DNA from: Lachnospiraceae bacterium
Lineage (GTDB): Bacteria > Bacillota > Clostridia > Lachnospirales > Lachnospiraceae
Reading direction: 5' to 3'
DNA length: 64,000 nucleotides
Assembly: GCA_015057615.1 (NCBI GenBank)
Contig: SVEA01000011.1
Location: forward strand, 24,761 to 88,760
Shown: piece by piece, positions 9,014-17,319 of the stretch
How positions within the stretch are numbered: the stretch's first letter is position 1
How the letters are laid out: each line of letters opens with the position of its first letter
Notes under the pieces: generated by a model
Database searches by the model: none
The model's input: only the letters and a program-made list of their open reading frames with translations
What the model was told of the DNA's origin: nothing
Made by a program: the position numbers and the translations under genes

Positions 9014-9649
9014 CTAGGAAGTATGCCAGTTGGCAAGCCTTTTTTCCAATTTTCCAAGAACAAGGTCGGAAATAACCGCCATCAGAGCGGTTGGCAGAGC
9101 ACCTGCCCAGATGATAGCAGACCCGTCGATTACATTAATTCCTCGTGAGATAATGTCGCCCAGCCCGCCGGCACCGATAAATGTTCCGATCGCCGTGATG
9201 CCGATCGCAATAACAATTGCATTCCGAATGCCTGCCATAATCACCGACAAGGACAGCGGGACTTCAACCTTAAGCCTTATCTGGCCACGCGTCATTCCCA
9301 CACCCTTCGCTACATCCAGCAGATTTTTGTCAACATTGCTGACTGCCGTATACGTATTTTTCAGAATAGGCAGCATCGAATAAAGAAATACCGTCATGAT
9401 CACCGTTCCCGTTCCAAGACCCATACCGACCATCAGAAGCGACAGCATAGCAAGCGATGGAATCGTTTGAATAATATTCGCCAGTGAAATGACCCATCCT
9501 GCCAAACGGCTATGTCTGGCAATTAAGAAGCCTATAGGTATTGCAACGATCGCTGCAAATAAAACGCCATACACCGAAATCAAGAAATGGGTCCGGAACT
9601 GATCCAGTACGTAGCCCCCATTCATCTGATAATATTTTAGTAAAGCCAT
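9014..9649 (-). CDS. opuCD: Osmoprotectant ABC transporter permease (OpuCD-like)
   Basis: A 211-residue integral membrane protein with five or six helices and the permease EAA-like loop (NLLDVAKGVGMTRGQIRLKVEVPLSLS begins near residue 110). It is the fourth gene of the leftward opuC operon. Its ATG overlaps the stop of the binding-protein gene (TAATG). It pairs with the permease at 10667-11332 to form the channel for glycine betaine, carnitine or choline-type solutes. Confidence 0.9.
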   Translation of the reverse strand: MALLKYYQMNGGYVLDQFRTHFLISVYGVLFAAIVAIPIGFLIARHSRLAGWVISLANIIQTIPSLAMLSLLMVGMGLGTGTVIMTVFLYSMLPILKNTYTAVSNVDKNLLDVAKGVGMTRGQIRLKVEVPLSLSVIMAGIRNAIVIAIGITAIGTFIGAGGLGDIISRGINVIDGSAIIWAGALPTALMAVISDLVLGKLEKRLANWHTS

Positions 9650-10674
9650 TATCTGCCCTCCTTATCCTTATTAAGCGGAAGAATATCCCGCACCACATCC
9701 TTATAAAGCTCACGTTCTGCGAGCGGTATGGTATCCTTTTCCTCAAAATAATTATTTTCCTCAAGAAACTGTCCAGCGGCAACTCTTGGTTCCACCTGCT
9801 CCTCATCCGAGATTCGATTCAGCTTCTGCATAGCTTCGGAATCAATTGCTCCTTCCAACTTTAAAAGTATGGTTTCAATCTCCGGATATTTTCGCAGGAG
9901 CTCCTTTGTCACAACGGGACTTGCATCATAGGGCGGGAAAAGATGCATATCGTCCTCCAGAATAACAAGATCATACGCATTGATACGACCGTCCGTTGAA
10001 TATCCCAGAACCACATCCATTTCGCCTGCCTGGACTGCATCGTAGACCAGACCGATCTCCATGGAGTTCATCTTGTCGAGCGAAAAACCATACAGCTGCT
10101 GAAAGCCCTCATAGCCATCCCCTTTTCGTTCGATCCAGGCGGTGTCGACTCCGACTTTTAACGTGTCAGCGTAGGCTTTCAGATCACTAACTTTATGAAT
10201 CCCTTTCTCCTCTGCCAATTGCCGGGTAACCATAAATGCATAGGTATTTTCAAAACCGTAGGACGGAAACCAGACCATGTTATATTTGCTGCTATAGCCA
10301 TTAACGACTTCCTCCATTGCCTTGTCCGGATCGGCAGTCGGTTCCAATGCCAGCTCGCCAGTCAGGGAAGTACCGGTATACATCGCACCGGAGATATTGG
10401 CATCCTTCCCATTCAGCGCCTGCAGGATCAGCAGGGTGGATCCCAAATTGTTAATCAGCGTTATATCGGTATCAGACATATAATGCTCACACATCTGACT
10501 TACGATTTCTGCAAGTATCTGACGCTCCGTTGTATTGCCTCCCGCGATAACAATGCCATTGCTCGCCACACTTTTCCCCAGACCGGGAAGCGAACATCCA
10601 AGCAGGGTCAATACCACAAGAAGGAGCAGCCCGATAATCCTGCCTGTTTTTTTAGTTCTTATTTTTCTACACAT
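9649..10674 (-). CDS. opuCC: Osmoprotectant-binding lipoprotein (OpuCC-like)
   Basis: A 341-residue protein with a hydrophobic leader ending in the lipobox LTLLGC, so it is probably lipid-anchored. The mature part is an OpuAC-type substrate-binding domain with conserved pieces such as NLGSTLLILQAL, YTGTSL, VGVDTAWIERKGDGYEGF and YSTDGRI, which line the quaternary-amine pocket in this family. It overlaps the upstream permease by 8 bp and touches the downstream permease. Its role is to capture compatible solutes such as glycine betaine, carnitine or choline. The exact ligand is not determined. Confidence 0.88.
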   Translation of the reverse strand: MCRKIRTKKTGRIIGLLLLVVLTLLGCSLPGLGKSVASNGIVIAGGNTTERQILAEIVSQMCEHYMSDTDITLINNLGSTLLILQALNGKDANISGAMYTGTSLTGELALEPTADPDKAMEEVVNGYSSKYNMVWFPSYGFENTYAFMVTRQLAEEKGIHKVSDLKAYADTLKVGVDTAWIERKGDGYEGFQQLYGFSLDKMNSMEIGLVYDAVQAGEMDVVLGYSTDGRINAYDLVILEDDMHLFPPYDASPVVTKELLRKYPEIETILLKLEGAIDSEAMQKLNRISDEEQVEPRVAAGQFLEENNYFEEKDTIPLAERELYKDVVRDILPLNKDKEGR

Positions 10675-11332
10675 TTGCCCTTTCCTTTCCTGCCTGATCC
10701 CTCATCTCACTGCTTGTCTTCGGAGTGAATCTGTGTTCGAGTACACCAAGCGCACCATCGAGTAGTAATGCCATCAGCGTAACCGGTACGGTTCCAGCGA
10801 TAATCGCATAGAAGTTAAAATTATTTAATCCCATGAAGATAAAATCCCCCAGACCGCCTCCGCCAATGTAAGAGGCGAGGGTTGCCCATGCCACCATATA
10901 GACGGAGGATAAGCGGACTCCCGACATGATGACTGGGAAGGCAAGCGGAATCTGCACACGGACAATGATTTGACCGGGTGTCATTCCCATGCCCTTTGAT
11001 GCATCAATGACATTTCTATCAACCGAATTCATCCCAAGATACGTATTCCGTATAATCGGGAGTAAGGAATATATGATCAAGGCTATCGTAGCCGGTAATT
11101 TTCCAACACCAAAGATAGGTACCATGATTGCCAATAATGCCAAGGATGGTACGGTCTGTAAAATCGAACAAAAAGCCAAAACTGCCTGTGACAATTTTTG
11201 GCACCTTGTCAGCAGGATTCCTGCCGGCACGGCAATTGCCGTACCAATTCCCAATGCCAGAATCGATATAAGGAAATGCTCTCCGATTTTTTCCGCAAGT
11301 ACGGTACTGTTTTGTAATATATAATTCAGCAT
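10667..11332 (-). CDS. opuCB: Osmoprotectant ABC transporter permease (OpuCB-like)
   Basis: A 221-residue membrane protein similar in layout to OpuCD: five or six helices, and the cytoplasmic loop VIDASKGMGMTPGQIIVRVQIPLAFP that contacts the ATPase. It starts 9 bp after the ATPase gene and overlaps the binding-protein gene. It is the second gene of the operon. Confidence 0.88.
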   Translation of the reverse strand: MLNYILQNSTVLAEKIGEHFLISILALGIGTAIAVPAGILLTRCQKLSQAVLAFCSILQTVPSLALLAIMVPIFGVGKLPATIALIIYSLLPIIRNTYLGMNSVDRNVIDASKGMGMTPGQIIVRVQIPLAFPVIMSGVRLSSVYMVAWATLASYIGGGGLGDFIFMGLNNFNFYAIIAGTVPVTLMALLLDGALGVLEHRFTPKTSSEMRDQAGKERANV

Positions 11333-11341
11333 ATGCCCCTC

Positions 11342-12514
11342 CTAAACTGTCATTTTTTCCGGCTTGATCTGCGCAATATCATCGTCACCCTCCGGTTGGT
11401 AATCGCTCCAATAGCTTTCGTATATTCTATCAACTGCTGCGGCACGGGTCACAAGTCCGACCAATACCCGATCCTCATTAACCACCGGAATATTCCGATA
11501 CCCAAGGTCATTGATATAGTAAATGGCATCCCGAATCTTTGTATTATTGAAAATATAAGTCGTTTTCTTTATGTGATTGCCGATAAGGTCATTCCCCATA
11601 CGGCTTCGGTCAAGATCAAAAATGCCGACATGACCCATCAGATGCTTTTGTTCATCGACTACAAACAGCATATCGACACGATTCTTTTTCATAATATGAA
11701 TCGCTTCGCTTACCTTTATATTTGGCAAGGTACAGATCGGATTGGGTACCATCATTTTCTCAACCGTCTCATAGTCAAACTGAGCATGATTTAAGCGTTC
11801 TTCCCCAAGCATGTTCCGTACGAAATCATTCGCCGGGTTCGCTAAGATTTGATCCGGTGTGTCAAATTGAACAACCTGCCCCTGGTTCATGACAACCATC
11901 CGATCCGATAATTTTAATGCTTCGTCCATATCATGCGTTACAAATATAATGGTCTTTCCCATTTCGCGCTGCAAGCGTTTAACCAGCTGCTGAAGAGTAT
12001 CCCGGGTAATCGGATCCAAGGCGCCGAAAGGCTCATCCATAAGGATGATCTCCTGATCTGCCGCGAGGGCACGTATTACACCGATCCTCTGCTGCTGTCC
12101 ACCGGAAAGTTCGGACGGATAATAGTCAAGATAACTTTCCGGCAGATCCACCTTCCGCAGCAATTCCCGTGCAACCTGATTCATCTTATCTTCCGGCCAT
12201 TTTAGCAGCTTTGGTACCATGATGATATTTTCATAAATGGTCATATGAGGCATTAAGCCAATCTGCTGAATGACATATCCGATACGTCTTCGCAGATTGA
12301 TCTCATTGATCTTACTAATGTCCCTGCCATCAATTTCAATCGTTCCTGAGCTAGGAATGTTCATGCGGTTAATCATCCGCATACAGGTCGTCTTACCGCT
12401 GCCGGAGGTTCCGACAAAGCATATAAACTCGCCTGTTTCAAACTTAAGGTTAACATCCTTTACCGCAACCTTATTCCCAGAATAAATTTTTGATACATTC
12501 TTAAATTCTATCAT
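11342..12514 (-). CDS. opuCA: Osmoprotectant ABC transporter ATPase with CBS domains (OpuCA-like)
   Basis: The 390-residue protein starts MIEFKNVSKIYSG at 12514. The frame runs up to 12601, but homologues begin at this methionine. Walker A is GTSGSGKTT, the signature is LSGGQQQRIG, and Walker B is IILMDEPFGALDP. Residues about 255-375 hold two CBS repeats (VDMLFVVDEQKHL, YRNIPVVNEDRVLVG), which in this family sense ionic strength or cyclic di-AMP and gate transport. It is first in the opuCA-CB-CC-CD operon. Confidence 0.92.
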   Translation of the reverse strand: MIEFKNVSKIYSGNKVAVKDVNLKFETGEFICFVGTSGSGKTTCMRMINRMNIPSSGTIEIDGRDISKINEINLRRRIGYVIQQIGLMPHMTIYENIIMVPKLLKWPEDKMNQVARELLRKVDLPESYLDYYPSELSGGQQQRIGVIRALAADQEIILMDEPFGALDPITRDTLQQLVKRLQREMGKTIIFVTHDMDEALKLSDRMVVMNQGQVVQFDTPDQILANPANDFVRNMLGEERLNHAQFDYETVEKMMVPNPICTLPNIKVSEAIHIMKKNRVDMLFVVDEQKHLMGHVGIFDLDRSRMGNDLIGNHIKKTTYIFNNTKIRDAIYYINDLGYRNIPVVNEDRVLVGLVTRAAAVDRIYESYWSDYQPEGDDDIAQIKPEKMTV

Positions 12515-12606
12515 ATAAATTAAACCTCTTTCCTGCGCATCTTTCCACGCATTTTGAGCCCGTGCCTGCATGGTATTCACAAACTCACTTAAAAAAATCA
12601 TATTCT

Positions 12607-12625
12607 TGTAGAATCTTATCCTACA
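12607..12625. promoter_or_regulatory. Candidate operator palindrome in the opuC leader
   Basis: TGTAGAATCTTATCCTACA is a 19-bp palindrome with TGTAG/CTACA ends, about 90 bp upstream of the opuCA start. Opu operons are often controlled by GbsR/OpcR (MarR-like) proteins that bind such sites. No such regulator gene lies in the window. A hairpin with AAAGTAAC/GTTACTTT arms lies further upstream at about 12700-12737. Confidence 0.3.
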
Positions 12626-12767
12626 TCAATATCATCCCCCTATTACTCGAAACAAAATCTGTCCCATGGAATTTTTAGATAGAAAAGCGCCGCAAATCTA
12701 AAGTAACCATATAACTAATTTATAAGCTGTTACTTTACAAAAAATTCCACCTAATTATATTTAGTAG

Positions 12768-12911
12768 CAAAGAGTTTGCCTTGGCAAACTCTCACGCTGA
12801 GCGTGCTCTGCCGCAGGCAGATAAATACCTTATGCGCGAGTGCGTCATCTCCATGCGAACTATGTTCGCATGGAGGTTTTTTCATTGAATAGGACGAGCC
12901 TTCCTATTCAA
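12768..12911 (+). repeat. Family D stacked-hairpin repeat (D2)
   Basis: There are four hairpins in series: GAGTTTGCC/GGCAAACTC, CTGCC-GCA-GGCAG, CCATGCGAAC/GTTCGCATGG, and TTGAATAGG/CCTATTCAA. The last differs in sequence from D1 and D3 but keeps pairing. A separate small hairpin (AGAGAAG...CTTCTCT) follows. It lies in the 760-bp spacer between opuCA and brnQ. Confidence 0.75.
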
Positions 12912-13164
12912 TAAAAATAGAGAAGCGCTCTACTTCTCTAACGGAATGCTTTCTTATGTGTGTTCACTTGCACTTATTGTATCACAATTTACAGAGTTTG
13001 TAAAATGCAGCTGACACAGCCTATGTTTTCTAGCTTTTGGGCCTTTTTGGCGCCCTGAATCACATTATCTATTTACATATCCTTAGAGCATAGTATAATA
13101 GTTAGATATATACCTGAAAATCCGACAGGTAATTTCAATTTTCTATTTTATATTACTTTTATAA

Positions 13165-13331
13165 ACGATACGAGTGCTAAAAGTCTTCCTGGCAAATCGT
13201 CTTCATCAATTTGCACAAAGCAAGGAAAAACTCAAGTAATAGGAAGTAATATTTTGTTGAGCAACTGTTTGAAGTCGTTGGCACTTAGACCACGAAGTTG
13301 GCTTATAAATTGGCTTTTGACTCTCAAACCA
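13165..13331 (+). repeat. Family A repeat, internally deleted (A2)
   Basis: The left arm of family A is intact up to the core (TTTGAAGTCGTTGGCACTTA). It then jumps from inside the apex hairpin to the right end (ATAAATTGGCTTTTGACTCTC). It ends about 30 bp before the brnQ start, so it may sit in the brnQ leader. Confidence 0.8.
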
Positions 13332-13362
13332 TAAATTTATCATTAAATTAAGGAGTTTTATC

Positions 13363-14712
13363 ATGCAGAAAAAATTATTTCTCAAGGACTATACCTATAT
13401 TGCATCAATGCTGTTCGGCATGTTCTTTGGTGCGGGCAATTTAATCTTTCCTGTATATATGGGGCAGATGGCGGGGCAAAATGTCTTGCCGGCAACGATT
13501 GGCTTTTTAATCACCGGAGTAGGCTTACCGCTTCTTGGAATTGTAGCAATGGGTATCTCTCACAGCAACGGTTTAAATGAAATGGGCAGCCGTGTTCATC
13601 CGGTTTACAGTCTCTTCTTGACCTGTATGCTGTATTTGACCATTGGCCCCTTCTTTGCAATTCCAAGGACGGCTACCGTTTCTTTTGAAGTTGGTATCGC
13701 TCCGCTGCTGCCGGATCAAAAGATATCGATTTATTTAGCTGTATTTTCCCTGCTGTTTTTTATAACGGTCTTATGGTTTTCGATCCGGCCTTCCAAAATT
13801 TTAACCTGGATCGGTAAAATTTTAAATCCGATTTTTTTAATTTCCCTTGGCATATTAGTCATTACCGCCCTGCTCAATCCCATGGGCCAGGTAGCGGAAA
13901 TTCCGGTCATGGAGAGCTATCAAAGCAATAGTTTTTTCACCGGTTTTCTGGAAGGGTATAATACGATGGATGCACTTGCCTCCCTGGCTTTCGGCATCGT
14001 TGTTATCAAGGTGATCCGTAATTTAGGAATAGAGGATTCCAGTGCAGTTGCTGTTGATACGGTAAAATCCGGACTATTTAGCATGACCTTTATGGCTTTG
14101 ATCTATATCTCCCTTACGATCATTGGGGCACAGAGCAGGGGCGTATATGAAGTAAGCGCCAACGGCGGCGAGGCACTGTCGATTATCTCAAAGCATTACC
14201 TCGGTAATGTAGGTTCGATCGTCCTTGCGATCACCATGATATTTGCCTGCTTAAAAACAGCGGTCGGTCTGATTACCTCCTGCAGCGAAACCTTTGTAAC
14301 CCTTTTTCCCCATTCCCTTCCTTACAAAGGTTATGCGATCCTGTTTTGTATCATATCCTTCGGCATAGCAAACTTTGGTTTGAAGAACATTATTTTCTTC
14401 TCCATCCCGGTCTTAATGTTTCTATACCCGCTTGCAATCACGTTGATTCTACTCAGCTTATTTCATCGTTTTTTCCATGGGGCACGCTGCGTATATCTGT
14501 CCGTAACCGGCTTTACTGTGTTTGCCGCTATTTTTGATTTTATTAAGGCACTTCCGGATACCGTGAAAAATGTTCCGTTTGTGAATGCCCTTGTTTCTTT
14601 CGCTTCAAAATATCTGCCCTTCTATGACCTCGGCTTAGGCTGGGTCGTACCTGCTATTACCGGTCTTATCGTCGGTCTTATCATCAAGCGTACCGTAGCA
14701 AGCCGTTCATAG
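13363..14712 (+). CDS. brnQ: Branched-chain amino acid transporter BrnQ (LIVCS family)
   Basis: A 449-residue protein with 12 predicted TM helices. The opening MLFGMFFGAGNLIFPVYMGQ is the hallmark of BrnQ/LIVCS carriers, which couple leucine, isoleucine and valine uptake to sodium or proton entry. GPFFAIPRTATVSFEVG and SLAFGIVVIKVI are also conserved. The start ATG follows AAGGAGTTTTATC. It is monocistronic: a family-A remnant lies upstream and a bidirectional hairpin separates it from the convergent mgtE. Confidence 0.93.
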   Translation: MQKKLFLKDYTYIASMLFGMFFGAGNLIFPVYMGQMAGQNVLPATIGFLITGVGLPLLGIVAMGISHSNGLNEMGSRVHPVYSLFLTCMLYLTIGPFFAIPRTATVSFEVGIAPLLPDQKISIYLAVFSLLFFITVLWFSIRPSKILTWIGKILNPIFLISLGILVITALLNPMGQVAEIPVMESYQSNSFFTGFLEGYNTMDALASLAFGIVVIKVIRNLGIEDSSAVAVDTVKSGLFSMTFMALIYISLTIIGAQSRGVYEVSANGGEALSIISKHYLGNVGSIVLAITMIFACLKTAVGLITSCSETFVTLFPHSLPYKGYAILFCIISFGIANFGLKNIIFFSIPVLMFLYPLAITLILLSLFHRFFHGARCVYLSVTGFTVFAAIFDFIKALPDTVKNVPFVNALVSFASKYLPFYDLGLGWVVPAITGLIVGLIIKRTVASRS

Positions 14713-14727
14713 AATTCACTTACCAAA

Positions 14728-14786
14728 GCTTGATAGGGGTGTCAAAAGCCGATTTGTTAGGATAGCTTTTAACACTCCTATCAAGC
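14728..14786. terminator. Hairpin terminator between brnQ and mgtE, related to family A ends
   Basis: A 58-bp near-perfect palindrome whose arms (CTTGATAGGGGTGTCAAAAGC and its inverse) differ at two positions. The inner part, GTGTCAAAAGCC...GCTTTTAACAC, resembles the tips of family A. It could be a minimal solo end of that family reused as a bidirectional terminator. Confidence 0.6.
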
Positions 14787-14834
14787 ATGGAGGACATAAA
14801 TGTACCGCAACTCTCTACCGCGGCCTGGGTCGTA

Positions 14835-16187
14835 TCAGAGGTCCAGCATAACGTTTGCAATGTTAAAATATATAATCAGAGAAAACGCATCTACAATTGT
14901 GGTTATAAAAGGACTCGCCATAACGGTAGGATCAAATCCCAGTTTCTTTGCAATCATCGGGAGCGTGCATCCTACTAACTTAGCTAAGAATACAGTCATA
15001 GCAAGGGTAGTACAAACAACCAATGCCACATAGATACCAACCTTATCTATCAGTAGCAATTTAGCAAAATTGAACACTGCAAGGGTAATTCCGCACGCAA
15101 TTGCTACTCGGAATTCTTTCCAGACAACACGGAAGATATCCTTAAAATCCAGTTCATGTAAGGACAAACCGCGAATAATGGTAACCGATGCCTGGCTTCC
15201 TGAGTTTCCGCCCGTATCCATAAGCATGGGGATATATGCGGTAAGTACCACATACGTTTTCAACGCATCCTCAAAACGGGTGATGATCATTCCGGTAAAG
15301 GTTGCGGAAACCATAAGAATGAGCAGCCATGGCGTACGGCTCTTCCAGATTTCAAAAACTGATTTCTTAAGATACGGCTTATCCGTCGGCGTAATTGCTG
15401 CCATAATCTCGATATCCTCGGTTGTTTCCTTCTGCAGTACGTCGATCGCATCATCGACGGTTACAATACCAACCAGTCTTGAGTCCTTGTCTACCACCGG
15501 TAATACAGTCAGGTCGTATTTGGCAAATAGATTCGCCACCGTCTCCTGATCCTCTGTCGTCGTTACGTGAATAACATTGCGGTCCATCACATCTGCAATC
15601 AGTGTACTGTCATCGGAGAGGATCATGGTTCTGATCGTTACAAATCCGATCAGATGCCTTACCGGGTCCATCACATAGCAGGTATCAATCGTCTCGCTGT
15701 TCAGCCCTTTTTGCTTGATTACCTTGATGGCATCCGCAATTGTCATATTTGAATGCAAACCGATAAACTCCGTTGTCATAATACTTCCGGCGGAATCATG
15801 CGGATATTTTAATATCTCATTGATCAGCATACGAGTATGGGTATCGGAGTTCATAAGAATACGCTCTACCACATTTGCAGGCATTTCTTCCACAAGGTCT
15901 ACCATATCATCGATATATAATTCATTCACGACTTCACGGATCTCCGTATCCGAGAAGCTGCGGATCAGCATCTCCTGCTGCTCTGTGTCCATTTCTGCAA
16001 AGGATTCCGCTGCAAGATCCTTGGGTAAAATCCGAAACATTAAAAGGATATTCTTCTCCGGTATATTTTCAAATAGTGCTGCAATATCGACTGGTTTCAT
16101 CTTAGAAAAAATGCTCTTGATCGCCTTGTACTTTTTCTCTTCCATAAGTTCCATAACGTTTATTTCAAGTGAATTAAATTTTGCCAT
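14835..16187 (-). CDS. mgtE: Magnesium transporter MgtE
   Basis: A 450-residue protein with the full MgtE layout: the N-terminal superhelical domain (residues 1-130, DIAALFENIPEKN), two CBS domains (about 135-255, ending VGIVTVDDAIDVLQKE), and a C-terminal five-helix pore domain with PMLMDTGGNSGSQASV and GFDPTVMASPFITTIVDA, which hold the ion-path residues. Magnesium binding at the CBS pair closes the channel in this family. The start follows AAGGAGGTAAGAC. An M-box riboswitch, its terminator and a short leader ORF lie upstream. Confidence 0.95.
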   Translation of the reverse strand: MAKFNSLEINVMELMEEKKYKAIKSIFSKMKPVDIAALFENIPEKNILLMFRILPKDLAAESFAEMDTEQQEMLIRSFSDTEIREVVNELYIDDMVDLVEEMPANVVERILMNSDTHTRMLINEILKYPHDSAGSIMTTEFIGLHSNMTIADAIKVIKQKGLNSETIDTCYVMDPVRHLIGFVTIRTMILSDDSTLIADVMDRNVIHVTTTEDQETVANLFAKYDLTVLPVVDKDSRLVGIVTVDDAIDVLQKETTEDIEIMAAITPTDKPYLKKSVFEIWKSRTPWLLILMVSATFTGMIITRFEDALKTYVVLTAYIPMLMDTGGNSGSQASVTIIRGLSLHELDFKDIFRVVWKEFRVAIACGITLAVFNFAKLLLIDKVGIYVALVVCTTLAMTVFLAKLVGCTLPMIAKKLGFDPTVMASPFITTIVDAFSLIIYFNIANVMLDL

Positions 16188-16280
16188 AAAGTCTTACCTC
16201 CTTATAAAGTATGTAATGAGAGCACCCGTATCAGAGGCCCCCTGTCTTCGACAGGAGCAAGACACAATTTGGCCGAAGCA

Positions 16281-16358
16281 TCAGTGATAAGCGGATACAT
16301 CCGCAGTCATCTTACACCATCGACCAGGAATTGTGCCGCTACTACTGCCAGTATCCAT
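16281..16358 (-). CDS. 25-residue leader ORF between the M-box and mgtE
   Basis: An ATG at 16358 follows AGGAGCGAGGTGAAAAAG, a strong ribosome site. The frame reads MDTGSSSGTIPGRWCKMT... and stops at TGA, 93 bp before mgtE. It lies after the riboswitch terminator, so it would be translated only on read-through transcripts. No known family was recognised. It may be a leader peptide that couples translation or RNA folding to mgtE expression, or a chance ORF behind a good ribosome site. Confidence 0.5.
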   Translation of the reverse strand: MDTGSSSGTIPGRWCKMTADVSAYH

Positions 16359-16390
16359 CTTTTTCACCTCGCTCCTTTCTAAAACAATAA

Positions 16391-16420
16391 TCCCGGACTA
16401 CAAAAAACGTATGTCCGGGA
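16391..16420 (-). terminator. Riboswitch-controlled terminator upstream of mgtE
   Basis: TCCCGGACAT and its partner AGTCCGGGA form a stem on the minus strand, followed by TTATTGTTTT. It comes directly after the M-box aptamer and is probably its expression platform. Confidence 0.75.
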
Positions 16421-16425
16421 CACGA

Positions 16426-16596
16426 ATATTCTACAGCACCGTCTGAGCTTTAGCTTCGCAGGGCAATGTAATTGCATTATGCTGCACCTTATGCTTCGAC
16501 GCAGCCTGTTCAAACCTGCTCATGGTGTCTCCACCAATCCGCGGCAGCAATCCGTATCCCTGTGGTAGCCTTACCTACCGGATCAATTAACACTAA
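16426..16596 (-). ncRNA. M-box (ykoK) magnesium riboswitch
   Basis: On the minus strand the sequence carries the M-box conserved blocks in order: GGTAGGTAAGGCTACC, ACAGGGATACGGATTGCTGCC, GGAGACACCA, GAACAGGC, and GCTAAAGCTC near the 3' end. This aptamer binds Mg2+ and folds to favour termination when Mg2+ is plentiful. It lies immediately upstream of mgtE, the classic partner gene. Confidence 0.93.
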
Positions 16597-16666
16597 TTAG
16601 TTTAGCCGTTATTTTCGAAACTGTCAAGTTCATGGAAATCAATTTTTATAAAAGGGCAAAAAAGGA

Positions 16667-16868
16667 TTACTGTTCACACCCACCCTGTATACCAAGTTAT
16701 GATTTTGTCAAATGTATCCGTATCGGAGACGCTTTCGCTTAAGATTCATTACGTAGCGGTACATAAGGCTCCAAAATACGGAGCCAAAGTACCAACGAAT
16801 GCAAATACTCCTGATGGGATATCATTTGTCGAAATCATATTATAGACTTATTGGGGTGTGAACAGTAA
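16667..16868 (-). repeat. Family B hairpin element (B1) with 10-bp target duplication
   Basis: The element is 202 bp with ends TTACTGTTCACACCC / GGGTGTGAACAGTAA. Its arms pair along the whole length, and the shared apex core lies at 16744-16804. It is flanked by the perfect direct repeat CAAAAAAGGA (16657-16666 and 16869-16878), which is good evidence of transposition into an A/T run. Confidence 0.85.
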
Positions 16869-16878
16869 CAAAAAAGGA

Positions 16879-17002
16879 TCTGCAGCCTTCTTTCGCATGC
16901 GGGAGGATAAGACACTGATTCCTTCTGTCTTTCCAACCGTGTACTACAGGAAGGTTACACACCCTCTTCTATGCTTGCAGAGCTGCTGCCTTTTCGTAAA
17001 CG
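16879..17002 (-). other. Structured spacer next to B1
   Basis: On the minus strand nested complementary blocks can be drawn: GGCAGC/GCTGC, GCAT/ATGC, GAGG/CCTC, and CCTTCCTGT/ACAGAAGG, ending in CCTTTTTTG, where B1 inserted. It looks like a folded transcript end or an attenuator. I could not match it to a known riboswitch class. Confidence 0.3.
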
Positions 17003-17297
17003 GGGGCTGTCGCACTAACAACCTAAAAAGGCGCCCACATAGAACTAGAATGTTTATCACATCAATGTCTAAAAAAAGAGTATGTGAATTATTATCCATA
17101 AAGAGACCGTTTGTCGCCATCGGTACTTAGGTTGTGGCAGATAAATATCTGTCACAGCCTTATGTACCGCTATGAGCGACAACCGAGTGAGAACGTGTCT
17201 TATGTTGGATAATAATCACACACTCTTATTGAAAACCTAAAAGGTGATAAACATCATTAGCGTGAAAAGGGCGTCGTATATTTAGTGCGACAGCCCC
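17003..17297 (+). repeat. Family C hairpin element (C1)
   Basis: About 295 bp with 16-bp ends GGGGCTGTCGCACTAA / TTAGTGCGACAGCCCC. Paired arms (for example GAATTATTATCC / GGATAATAATC) lead to the shared apex core at 17111-17182. No clear target duplication was seen. It lies just downstream of the sugar-binding protein gene. Confidence 0.8.
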
Positions 17298-17319
17298 TGC
17301 AGCCGCATGTTTTCAAATA

